NCBI GenBank assembly: GCA_964057225.1
Contig: CAXKVF010000082.1
Coordinates: 1-64,000, forward strand
Source of the DNA: Auanema rhodensis
Lineage: Eukaryota; Nematoda; Chromadorea; Rhabditida; Rhabditidae
DNA: 64,000 nt
Reading direction: 5' to 3'
A program made the position numbers and the translations under genes. Position 1 is the stretch's first letter. The number at the start of each line of letters is the position of its first letter. Below are positions 37,663 through 50,333 of this stretch, piece after piece. The notes under the pieces are model-generated. The model did not search any database and was not told the origin of the DNA. It saw only the letters and a list, made by a program, of their open reading frames with translations.

Positions 37663-38542
37663 GTTACATACCAAGTGCACATCACGTGTACATTTAATTA
37701 GCATAAATTAAAGTTCACGTAAATTTCAAAGTCATGGTTACCATGAAGCAATATCGATAAAAATTTGTTTTTAGACTAATATGGACATGGGCAATCTAAT
37801 TTTGAAAACCGCATCTCATTATCTTTCACGTGAAGCGAGTTACATACCAAGTGCACATCACGTGTACATTTAATTAGCATAAATTAAAGTTCACGTAAAT
37901 TTCAAAGTCATGGTTACCATGCACCAATATCAATAAAAATTTGTTTTCAGACTAATATGGACATGATGAATCTAATTTTGAAAACCGCATCTCTTTATCT
38001 TTCACGTGAAGCGAGTTACATACCGAGTGCACATCACGTGTACATTTAATTAGCATAAATTAAAGTTCACGTAAATTTCAAAGTCATGGTTACCATGCAC
38101 CAATATCAATAAAAATTTGTTTTTAGACTAATATGGACATGGGGAATCTAATTTTGAAAACAGCATCTCTTTATCTTTCACGTGAAGCGAGTTACATACC
38201 AAGTGCACATCACGTGTACATTTAATTAGCATAAATTAAAGTTCACGTAAATTTCAAAGTCATGGTTACCATGAACCAATATCAATAAAAATTTGTTTTT
38301 AGACTAATATGGACATGGGGAATCTAATTTTGAAAACCGCATCTCTTTATCTTTCACGTGAAGCGAGTTACATACCAAGTGCACATCACGTGTACATTTA
38401 ATTAGCATAAATTAAAGTTCACGTAAATTTCAAAGTCATGGTTACCATGAAGCAATATCAATAAAAATTTGTTTTTAGACTAATATGGACATGGGAAATC
38501 TAATTTTGAAAACCGCATCTCTTTATCTTTCACGTGAAGCGA

Positions 38543-38717
38543 GTTACATACCAAGTGCACATCACGTGTACATTTAATTAGCATAAATTAAAGTTCACGT
38601 AAATTTCAAAGTCATGGTTACCATGAACCAATATCAATAAAAATTTGTTTTTAGACTAATATGGACATGGGGAATCTAATTTTAAAACCGCATCTCTTTA
38701 TCTTTCACGTGAAGCGA
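38543..38717. repeat. 175-bp monomer M220, same G142 deletion
   Basis: Same missing G as M214, at about 38684, and at the same place within the six-monomer unit (each followed by a C86G monomer with ATCGATAA: M215, M221). Shared descent by block duplication is more likely than two independent losses. Confidence 0.92.
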
Positions 38718-40477
38718 GTTACATACCAAGTGCACATCACGTGTACATTTAATTAGCATAAATTAAAGTTCACGTAAATTTCAAAGTCATGGTTACCATG
38801 AAGCAATATCGATAAAAATTTGTTTTTAGACTAATATGGACATGGGGAATCTAATTTTGAAAACCGCATCTCTTTATCTTTCACGTGAAGCGAGTTACAT
38901 ACCAAGTGCACATCACGTGTACATTTAATTAGCATAAATTAAAGTTCACGTAAATTTCAAAGTCATGGTTACCATGAAGCAATATCAATAAAAATTTGTT
39001 TTTAGACTAATATGGACATGGGGAATCTAATTTTGAAAACCGCATCTCTTTATCTTTCACGTGAAGCGAGTTACATACCAAGTGCACATCACGTGTACAT
39101 TTAATTAGCATAAATTAAAGTTCACGTAAATTTCAAAGTCATGGTTACCATGCACCAATATCAATAAAAATTTGTTTTCAGACTAATATGGACATGGGGA
39201 ATCTAATTTTGAAAACCGCATCTCTTTATCTTTCACGTGAAGCGAGTTACATACCGAGTGCACATCACGTGTACATTTAATTAGCATAAATTAAAGTTCA
39301 CGTAAATTTCAAAGTCATGGTTACCATGCACCAATATCAATAAAAATTTGTTTTTAGACTAATATGGACATGGGGAATCTAATTTTGAAAACCGCATCTC
39401 TTTATCTTTCACGTGAAGCGAGTTACATACCAAGTGCACATCACGTGTACATTTAATTAGCATAAATTAAAGTTCACGTAAATTTCAAAGTCATGGTTAC
39501 CATGCACCAATATCAATAAAAATTTGTTTTTAGACTAATATGGACATGGGGAATCTAATTTTGAAAACCGCATCTCTTTATCTTTCACGTGAAGCGAGTT
39601 ACATACCAAGTGCACATCACGTGTACATTTAATTAGCATAAATTAAAGTTCACGTAAATTTCAAAGTCATGGTTACCATGAACCAATATCAATAAAAATT
39701 TGTTTTTAGACTAATATGGACATGGGGAATCTAATTTTGAAAACCGCATCTCTTTATCTTTCACGTGAAGCGAGTTACATACCAAGTGCACATCACGTGT
39801 ACATTTAATTAGCATAAATTAAAGTTCACGTAAATTTCAAAGTCATGGTTACCATGAAGCAATATCAATAAAAATTTGTTTTTAGACTAATATGGAGATG
39901 GGAAATCTAATTTTGAAAACCGCATCTCTTTATCTTTCACGTGAAGCGAGTTACATACCAAGTGCACATCACGTGTACATTTAATTAGCATAAATTAAAG
40001 TTCACGTAAATTTCAAAGTCATGGTTACCATGAACCAATATCAATAAAAATTTGTTTTTAGACTAATATGGACATGGGGAATCTAATTTTGAAAACCGCA
40101 TCTCTTTATCTTTCACGTGAAGCGAGTTACATACCATGTGCACATCACGTGTACATTTAATTAGCATAAATTAAAGTTCACGTAAATTTCAAAGTCATGG
40201 TTACCATGAAGCAATATCAATAAAAATTTGTTTTTAGACTAATATGGACATGGGGAATCTAATTTCAAAAACCGCATCTCTTTATCTTTCACGTGAAGCG
40301 AGTTACATACCATGTGCACATCACGTGTACATTTAATTAGCATAAATTAAAGTTCACGTAAATTTCAAAGTCATGGTTACCATGAACCAATATCAATAAA
40401 AATTTGTTTTTAGACTAATATGGACATGGGCAATCTAATTTTGAAAACCGCATCTCTTTATCTTTCACGTGAAGCGA

Positions 40478-41709
40478 GTTACATACCAAGTGCACATCAC
40501 GTGTACATTTAATTAGCATAAATTAAAGTTCACGTAAATTTCAAAGTCATGGTTACCATGCACCAATATCAATAAAAATTTGTTTTCAGACTAATATGGA
40601 CATGGGGAATCTAATTTTGAAAACCGCATCTCTTTATCTTTCACGTGAAGCGAGTTACATACCGAGTGCACATCACGTGTACATTTAATTAGCATAAATT
40701 AAAGTTCACGTAAATTTCAAAGTCATGGTTACCATGCACCAATATCAATAAAAATTTGTTTTTAGACTAATATGGACATGGGGAATCTAATTTTGAAAAC
40801 CGCATCTCTTTATCTTTCACGTGAAGCGAGTTACATACCAAGTGCACATCACGTGTACATTTAATTAGCATAAATTAAAGTTCACGTAAATTTCAAAGTC
40901 ATGGTTACCATGAACCAATATCAATAAAAATTTGTTTTTAGACTAATATGGACATGGGGAATCTAATTTTGAAAACCGCATCTCTTTATCTTTCACGTGA
41001 AGCGAGTTACATACCAAGTGCACATCACGTGTACATTTAATTAGCATAAATTAAAGTTCACGTAAATTTCAAAGTCATGGTTACCATGAAGCAATATCAA
41101 TAAAAATTTGTTTTTAGACTAATATGGACATGGGAAATCTAATTTTGAAAACCGCATCTCTTTATCTTTCACGTGAAGCGAGTTACATACCAAGTGCACA
41201 TCACGTGTACATTTAATTAGCATAAATTAAAGTTCACGTAAATTTCAAAGTCATGGTTACCATGAACCAATATCAATAAAAATTTGTTTTTAGACTAATA
41301 TGGACATGGGGAATCTAATTTTGAAAACCGCATCTCTTTATCTTTCACGTGAAGCGAGTTACATACCAAGTGCACATCACGTGTACATTTAATTAGCATA
41401 AATTAAAGTTCACGTAAATTTCAAAGTCATGGTTACCATGAAGCAATATCAATAAAAATTTGTTTTTAGACTAATATGGACATGGGGAATCTAATTTTAA
41501 ATACCGCATCTCTTTATCTTTCACGTGAAGCGAGTTACATACCAAGTGCACATCACGTGTACATTTAATTAGCATAAATTAAAGTTCACGTAAATTTCAA
41601 AGTCATGGTTACCAGGAAGCAATATCAATACAAATTTGTTTTTAGACTAATATGGACATGGGGAATCTAATTTTGAAAACCGCATCTCTTTATCTTTCAC
41701 GTGAAGCGA
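40478..41709. repeat. Fourth copy of the T110C unit, decaying (M231-M237)
   Basis: It begins like the earlier copies: T110C in M231, A11G in M232, C86G+G130A in M234. It then departs: M236 has TTTTAAATACC, and M237 has ACCAGGAAGC and AATACAAAT. After it the T110C and A11G markers are not seen again, so this is the right limit of that family. Confidence 0.78.
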
Positions 41710-43117
41710 GTTACATACCAAGTGCACATCACGTGTACATTTAATTAGCGTAAATTAAAGTTCACGTAAATTTCAAAGTCATGGTTACCATGAAGCAATA
41801 TCAATAAAAATTTGTTTTTAGACTAATATGGACATGGGGAATCTAATTTTGAAAACCGCATCTCTTTATCTTTCACGTGAAGCGAGTTACATACCAAGTG
41901 CACATCACGTGTACATTTAATTAGCATAAATTAAAGTTCACGTAAATTTCAAAGTCATGGTTACCATGTAGCAATATCAATAAAAATTTGTTTTTAGACT
42001 AATATGGACATGGGGAATCTAATTTTGAAAACCGCATCTCTTTATCTTTCACGTGAAGCGAGTTACATACCAAGTGCACATCACGTGTACATTTAATTAG
42101 CATAAATTAAAGTTCACGTAAATCTCAAAGTCATGGTTACCATGGACCAATATCAATAAAAATTTGTTTTTAGACTAATATGGACATGGGGAATCTAATT
42201 TTGAAAACCGCATCTCTTTATCTTTCACGTGAAGCGAGTTACATACCAAGTGCACATCACGTGTACATTTAATTAGCATAAATTAAAGTTCACGTAAATT
42301 TCAAAGTCAAGGTTACCATGAAGCAATATCAATAAAAATTTGTTTTTAGACTAATATGGACATGGGGAATCTAATTTTGAAAACCGCATCTCTTTATCTT
42401 TCACGTGAAGCGAGTTACATACCAAGTGCACATCACGTGTACATTTAATTAGCATAAATTAAAGTTCACGTAAATTTCAAAGTCATGGTTACCATGCACC
42501 AATATCAATAAAAATTTGTTTTTAGACTAATATGGACATGGGGGATCTAATTTTGAAAACCGCATCTCTTTATCTTTCACGTGAAGCGAGTTACATACCA
42601 AGTGCACATCACGTGTACATTTAATTAGCATAAATTAAAGTTCACGTAAATTTCAAAGTCAAGGTTACCATGAACCAATATCAATAAAAATTTGTTTTTA
42701 GACTAATATGGACATGGGTAATCTAATTTTGAAAACCGCATCTCTTTATCTTTCACGTGAAGCGAGTTACATACCAAGTGCACATCACGTGTACATTTAA
42801 TTAGCATAAATTAAAGTTCACGTAAATTTCAAAGTCATGGTTACCATGAACCAATATCAATAAAAATTTGTTTTTAGACTAATATGGACATGGGGAATCT
42901 AATTTTGAAAACCGCATCTCTTTATCTTTCACGTGAAGCGAGTTACATACCAAGTGCACATCACGTGTACATTTAATTAGCATAAATTAAAGTTCACGTA
43001 AATTTCAAAGTCATGGTTACCATGAAGCAATATCAATAAAAATTTGTTTTTAGACTAATATGGACATGGGGAATCTAATTTTGAAAACCGCATCTCTTTA
43101 TCTTTCACGTGAAGCGA
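41710..43117. repeat. Start of the right-hand family set (M238-M245)
   Basis: First appearance of markers that dominate the next 15 kb: A41G (AGCGTAAA) in M238, T73A (GTCAAGG) in M241 and M243, A131G (GGGGGATC) in M242 and G130T (GGGTAATC) in M243. M239 has ATGTAGC, the only T at p84 that I saw, and M240 has ATGGACC with AATCTCAAAG. The M238-M243 order resembles M260-M265 at an offset of 22 monomers (3,872 bp). Confidence 0.75.
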
Positions 43118-44525
43118 GTTACATACCAAGTGCACATCACGTGTACATTTAATTAGCATAAATTAAAGTTCACGTAAATTTCAAAGTCATGGTTACCATG
43201 CACCAATATCAATAAAAATTTGTTTTTAGACTAATATGGACATGGGGAATCTAATTTTGAAAACCGCATCTCTTTATCTTTCACGTGAAGCGAGTTACAT
43301 ACCAAGTGCACATCACGTGTACATTTAATTAGCATAAATTAAAGTTCACGTAAATTTCAAAGTCATGGTTACCATGCACCAATATCAATAAAAATTTGTT
43401 TTTAGACTAATATGGACATGTGTAATCTAATTTTGAAAACCGCATCTCTTTATCTTTCACGTGAAGCGAGTTACATACCAAGTGCACATCACGTGTACAT
43501 TTAATTAGCATAAATTAAAGTTCACGTAAATTTCAAAGTCATGGTTACCATGAACCAATATCAATAAAAATTTGTTTTTAGACTAATATGGACATGGGGA
43601 ATCTAATTTTGAAAACCGCATCTCTTTATCTTTCACGTGAAGCGAGTTACATACCAAGTGCACATCACGTGTACATTTAATTAGCATAAATTAAAGTTCA
43701 CGTAAATTTCAAAGTCATGGTTACCATGGACCAATATCAATAAAAATTTGTTTTTAGACTAATATGGACATGGGGAATCTAATTTTGAAAACCGCATTTC
43801 TTCATTTTTCACGTGAAGCGAGTTACATACCAAGTGCACATCACGTGTACATTTAATTAGCATAAATTAAAGTTCACGTAAATTTCAAAGTCATGGTTAC
43901 CATGCACCAATATCAATAAAAATTTGTTTTTAGACTAATATGGACATGGGGAATCTAATTTTGAAAACCGCATCTCTTTATCTTTCACGTGAAGCGAGTT
44001 ACATACCAAGTGCACATCACGTGTACATTTAATTAGCATAAATTAAAGTTCACGTAAATTTCAAAGTCATGGTTACCATGCACCAATATCAATAAAAATT
44101 TGTTTTTAGACTAATATGGACATGGGTAATCTAATTTTGAAAACCGCATCTCTTTATCTTTCACGTGAAGCGAGTTACATACCAAGTGCACATCACGTGT
44201 ACATTTAATTAGCATAAATTAAAGTTCACGTAAATTTCAAAGTCATGGTTACCATGAACCAATATCAATAAAAATTTGTTTTTAGACTAATATGGACATG
44301 GGGAATCTAATTTTGAAAACCGCATCTCTTTATCTTTCACGTGAAGCGAGTTACATACCAAGTGCACATCACGTGTACATTTAATTAGCATAAATTAAAG
44401 TTCACGTAAATTTCAAAGTCATGGTTACCATGGACCAATATCAATAAAAATTTGTTTTTAGACTAATATGGACATGGGGAATCTAATTTTGAAAACCGCA
44501 TTTCTTCATTTTTCACGTGAAGCGA
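43118..44525. repeat. Four-monomer unit in tandem, copy A (M246-M253)
   Basis: Unit: A84C; A84C with a G130T-type change; plain; then a monomer with A84G, C153T, T158C and C161T (ATGGACC ... CATTTCTTCATTTTTC). It occurs twice in tandem, M246-M249 and M250-M253. In M247 the second element reads CATGTGTAAT, a further variant. The same tandem pair recurs at M306-M313, and a single copy at M326-M329. Confidence 0.87.
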
Positions 44526-45229
44526 GTTACATACCAAGTGCACATCACGTGTACATTTAATTAGCATAAATTAAAGTTCACGTAAATTTCAAAGTCATGG
44601 TTACCATGAACCAATATCAATAAAAATTTGTTTTTAGACTAATATGGACATGGGGAATCTAATTTTGAAAACCGCATCTCTTTATCTTTCACGTGAAGCG
44701 AGTTACATACCAAGTGCACATCACGTGTACATTTAATTAGCATAAATTAAAGTTCACGTAAATTTCAAAGTCATGGTTACCATGAACCAATATCAATAAA
44801 AATTTGTTTTTAGACTAATATGGACATGGGGAATCTAATTTTGAAAACCGCATCTCTTTATCTTTCACGTGAAGCGAGTTACATACCAAGTGCACATCAC
44901 GTGTACATTTAATTAGCATAAATTAAAGTTCACGTAAATTTCAAAGTCATGGTTACCATGCACCAATATCAATAAAAATTTGTTTTTAGACTAATATGGA
45001 CATGGGGAATCTAATTTTGAAAACCGCATCTCTTTATCTTTCACGTGAAGCGAGTTACATACCAAGTGCACATCACGTGTACATTTAATTAGCATAAATT
45101 AAAGTTCACGTAAATTTCAAAGTCATGGTTACCATGAACCAATATCAATAAAAATTTGTTTTTAGACTAATATGGACATGGGGAATCTAATTTTGAAAAC
45201 CGCATCTCTTTATCTTTCACGTGAAGCGA

Positions 45230-46989
45230 GTTACATACCAAGTGCACATCACGTGTACATTTAATTAGCATAAATTAAAGTTCACGTAAAATTCAAAGTC
45301 ATGGTTACCATGCACCAATATCAATAAAAATTTGTTTTTAGACTAATATGGACATGGGGAATCTAATTTTGAAAACCGCATCTCTTTATCTTTCACGTGA
45401 AGCGAGTTACATACCAAGTGCACATCACGTGTACATTTAATTAGCATAAATTAAAGTTCACGTAAATTTCAAAGTCATGGTTACCATGCACCAATATCAA
45501 TACAAATTTGTTTTTAGACTAATATGGACATGGGGAATCTAATTTTGAAAACCGCATCTCTTTATCTTTCACGTGAAGCGAGTTACATACCAAGTGCACA
45601 TCACGTGTACATTTAATTAGCGTAAATTAAAGTTCACGTAAATTTCAAAGTCATGGTTACCATGAACCAATATCAATAAAAATTTGTTTTTAGACTAATA
45701 TGGACATGGGGAATCTAATTTTGAAAACCGCATCTCTTTATCTTTCACGTGAAGCGAGTTACATACCAAGTGCACATCACGTGTACATTTAATTAGCATA
45801 AATTAAAGTTCACGTAAATTTCAAAGTCATGGTTACCATGAACCAATATCAATAAAAATTTGTTTTTAGACTAATATGGACATGGGGAATCTAATTTTGA
45901 AAACCGCATCTCTTTATCTTTCACGTGAAGCGAGTTACATACCAAGTGCACATCACGTGTACATTTAATTAGCATAAATTAAAGTTCACGTAAATTTCAA
46001 AGTCATGGTTACCATGAAGCAATATCAATAAAAATTTGTTTTTAGACTAATATGGACATGGGGAATCTAATTTTGAAAACCGCATCTCTTTATCTTTCAC
46101 GTGAAGCGAGTTACATACCAAGTGCACATCACGTGTACATTTAATTAGCATAAATTAAAGTTCACGTAAATTTCAAAGTCATGGTTACCATGAACCAATA
46201 TCAATAAAAATTTGTTTTTAGACTAATATGGACATGGGGAATCTAATTTTGAAAACCGCATCTCTTTATCTTTCACGTGAAGCGAGTTACATACCAAGTG
46301 CACATCACGTGTACATTTAATTAGCATAAATTAAAGTTCACGTAAATTTCAAAGTCATGGTTACCATGCACCAATATCAATAAAAATTTGTTTTTAGACT
46401 AATATGGACATGGGGGATCTAATTTTGAAAACCGCATCTCTTTATCTTTCACGTGAAGCGAGTTACATACCAAGTGCACATCACGTGTACATTTAATTAG
46501 CATAAATTAAAGTTCACGTAAATTTCAAAGTCAAGGTTACCATGAACCAATATCAATAAAAATTTGTTTTTAGACTAATATGGACATGGGTAATCTAATT
46601 TTGAAAACCGCATCTCTTTATCTTTCACGTGAAGCGAGTTACATACCAAGTGCACATCACGTGTACATTTAATTAGCATAAATTAAAGTTCACGTAAATT
46701 TCAAAGTCATGGTTACCATGAACCAATATCAATAAAAATTTGTTTTTAGACTAATATGGACATGGGGAATCTAATTTTGAAAACCGCATCTCTTTATCTT
46801 TCACGTGAAGCGAGTTACATACCAAGTGCACATCACGTGTACATTTAATTAGCATAAATTAAAGTTCACGTAAATTTCAAAGTCAAGGTTACCATGAAGC
46901 AATATCAATAAAAATTTGTTTTTAGACTAATATGGACATGGGGAATCTAATTTTGAAAACCGCATCTCTTTATCTTTCACGTGAAGCGA
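45230..46989. repeat. Ten-monomer cassette, copy 1 (M258-M267)
   Basis: Order: T62A+A84C; A84C; A41G; plain; C86G; plain; A84C+A131G; T73A+G130T; plain; T73A+C86G. It is found again, complete, at 48222-49981 and 55438-57197. In this copy M259 has AATACAAAT. The last four monomers also occur as a free unit elsewhere. Confidence 0.9.
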
Positions 46990-48221
46990 GTTACATACCA
47001 AGTGCACATCACGTGTACATTTAATTAGCATAAATTAAAGTTCACGTAAATTTCAAAGTCATGGTTACCATGAACCAATATCAATAAAAATTTGTTTTTA
47101 GACTAATATGGACATGGGGAATCTAATTTTGAAAACCGCATCTCTTTATCTTTCACGTGAAGCGAGTTACATACCAAGTGCACATCACGTGTACATTTAA
47201 TTAGCATAAATTAAAGTTCACGTAAATTTCAAAGTCATGGTTACCATGCACCAATATCAATAAAAATTTGTTTTTAGACTAATATGGACATGGGGAATCT
47301 AATTTTGAAAACCGCATCTCTTTATCTTTCACGTGAAGCGAGTTACATACCAAGTGCACATCACGTGTACATTTAATTAGCATAAATTAAAGTTCACGTA
47401 AATTTCAAAGTCATGGTTACCATGAACCAATATCAATAAAAATTTGTTTTTAGACTAATATGGACATGGGGAATCTAATTTTGAAAACCGCATCTCTTTA
47501 TCTTTCACGTGAAGCGAGTTACATACCAAGTGCACATCACGTGTACATTTAATTAGCATAAATTAAAGTTCACGTAAATTTCAAAGTCAAGGTTACCATG
47601 AAACAATATCAATAAAAATTTGTTTTTAGACTAATATGGACATGGGGAATCTAATTTTGAAAACCGCATCTCTTTATCTTTCACGTGAAGCGAGTTACAT
47701 ACCAAGTGCACATCACGTGTACATTTAATTAGCATAAATTAAAGTTCACGTAAATTTCAAAGTCATGGTTACCATGAACCAATATCAATAAAAATTTGTT
47801 TTTAGACTAATATGGACATGGGGAATCTAATTTTGAAAACCGCATCTCTTTATCTTTCACGTGAAGCGAGTTACATACCAAGTGCACATCACGTGTACAT
47901 TTAATTAGCATAAATTAAAGTTCACGTAAATTTCAAAGTCATGGTTACCATGCACCAATATCAATAAAAATTTGTTTTTAGACTAATATGGACATGGGGA
48001 ATCTAATTTTGAAAACCGCATCTCTTTATCTTTCACGTGAAGCGAGTTACATACCAAGTGCACATCACGTGTACATTTAATTAGCATAAATTAAAGTTCA
48101 CGTAAATTTCAAAGTCATGGTTACCATGAACCAATATCAATAAAAATTTGTTTTTAGACTAATATGGACATGGGGAATCTAATTTTGAAAACCGCATCTC
48201 TTTATCTTTCACGTGAAGCGA
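46990..48221. repeat. Spacer monomers between cassette copies (M268-M274)
   Basis: Seven monomers complete a 17-monomer (2,992 bp) period with the next cassette copy. A84C occurs in M269 and M273. M271 has T73A and ATGAAACAA, probably a T73A+C86G monomer with a further G-to-A change. Confidence 0.75.
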
Positions 48222-49981
48222 GTTACATACCAAGTGCACATCACGTGTACATTTAATTAGCATAAATTAAAGTTCACGTAAAATTCAAAGTCATGGTTAC
48301 CATGCACCAATATCAATAAAAATTTGTTTTTAGACTAATATGGACATGGGGAATCTAATTTTGAAAACCGCATCTCTTTATCTTTCACGTGAAGCGAGTT
48401 ACATACCAAGTGCACATCACGTGTACATTTAATTAGCATAAATTAAAGTTCACGTAAATTTCAAAGTCATGGTTACCATGCACCAATATCAATAAAAATT
48501 TGTTTTTAGACTAATATGGACATGGGGAATCTAATTTTGAAAACCGCATCTCTTTATCTTTCACGTGAAGCGAGTTACATACCAAGTGCACATCACGTGT
48601 ACATTTAATTAGCGTAAATTAAAGTTCACGTAAATTTCAAAGTCATGGTTACCATGAACCAATATCAATAAAAATTTGTTTTTAGACTAATATGGACATG
48701 GGGAATCTAATTTTGAAAACCGCATCTCTTTATCTTTCACGTGAAGCGAGTTACATACCAAGTGCACATCACGTGTACATTTAATTAGCATAAATTAAAG
48801 TTCACGTAAATTTCAAAGTCATGGTTACCATGAACCAATATCAATAAAAATTTGTTTTTAGACTAATATGGACATGGGGAATCTAATTTTGAAAACCGCA
48901 TCTCTTTATCTTTCACGTGAAGCGAGTTACATACCAAGTGCACATCACGTGTACATTTAATTAGCATAAATTAAAGTTCACGTAAATTTCAAAGTCATGG
49001 TTACCATGAAGCAATATCAATAAAAATTTGTTTTTAGACTAATATGGACATGGGGAATCTAATTTTGAAAACCGCATCTCTTTATCTTTCACGTGAAGCG
49101 AGTTACATACCAAGTGCACATCACGTGTACATTTAATTAGCATAAATTAAAGTTCACGTAAATTTCAAAGTCATGGTTACCATGAACCAATATCAATAAA
49201 AATTTGTTTTTAGACTAATATGGACATGGGGAATCTAATTTTGAAAACCGCATCTCTTTATCTTTCACGTGAAGCGAGTTACATACCAAGTGCACATCAC
49301 GTGTACATTTAATTAGCATAAATTAAAGTTCACGTAAATTTCAAAGTCATGGTTACCATGCACCAATATCAATAAAAATTTGTTTTTAGACTAATATGGA
49401 CATGGGGGATCTAATTTTGAAAACCGCATCTCTTTATCTTTCACGTGAAGCGAGTTACATACCAAGTGCACATCACGTGTACATTTAATTAGCATAAATT
49501 AAAGTTCACGTAAATTTCAAAGTCAAGGTTACCATGAACCAATATCAATAAAAATTTGTTTTTAGACTAATATGGACATGGGTAATCTAATTTTGAAAAC
49601 CGCATCTCTTTATCTTTCACGTGAAGCGAGTTACATACCAAGTGCACATCACGTGTACATTTAATTAGCATAAATTAAAGTTCACGTAAATTTCAAAGTC
49701 ATGGTTACCATGAACCAATATCAATAAAAATTTGTTTTTAGACTAATATGGACATGGGGAATCTAATTTTGAAAACCGCATCTCTTTATCTTTCACGTGA
49801 AGCGAGTTACATACCAAGTGCACATCACGTGTACATTTAATTAGCATAAATTAAAGTTCACGTAAATTTCAAAGTCAAGGTTACCATGAAGCAATATCAA
49901 TAAAAATTTGTTTTTAGACTAATATGGACATGGGGAATCTAATTTTGAAAACCGCATCTCTTTATCTTTCACGTGAAGCGA
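48222..49981. repeat. Ten-monomer cassette, copy 2 (M275-M284)
   Basis: Matches M258-M267 marker for marker at an offset of 2,992 bp. It lacks the AATACAAAT change of M259. Its last four monomers (M281-M284) are repeated at M287-M290 after two monomers (A84C, plain), giving a local six-monomer period. Confidence 0.9.
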
Positions 49982-50333
49982 GTTACATACCAAGTGCACA
50001 TCACGTGTACATTTAATTAGCATAAATTAAAGTTCACGTAAATTTCAAAGTCATGGTTACCATGCACCAATATCAATAAAAATTTGTTTTTAGACTAATA
50101 TGGACATGGGGAATCTAATTTTGAAAACCGCATCTCTTTATCTTTCACGTGAAGCGAGTTACATACCAAGTGCACATCACGTGTACATTTAATTAGCATA
50201 AATTAAAGTTCACGTAAATTTCAAAGTCATGGTTACCATGAACCAATATCAATAAAAATTTGTTTTTAGACTAATATGGACATGGGGAATCTAATTTTGA
50301 AAACCGCATCTCTTTATCTTTCACGTGAAGCGA

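Larger units (their letters stand above)
36784..40477. repeat. Growing higher-order repeat of 6, 7 and 8 monomers (M210-M230)
   Basis: Each unit starts with A84C plus T110C (TTTTCAGAC; M210, M216, M223, then M231) followed by A11G (ACCGAGTG; M211, M217, M224, M232). A plain monomer and a C86G+G130A monomer (GGGAAATC; M213, M219, M227, M234) come later. The starts are six, seven and eight monomers apart. The first two units also share a one-base deletion, in M214 and M220. The third is lengthened by an additional A84C monomer (M225) and by the M229-M230 pair that resembles M208-M209. Confidence 0.88.

Noticed and set aside
41534-41709. Transposon insertion or array edge at the aberrant monomer M237
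   Set aside because: It only carries clustered substitutions (ACCAGGAAGC, AATACAAAT). Length and register are intact and the neighbours are normal.
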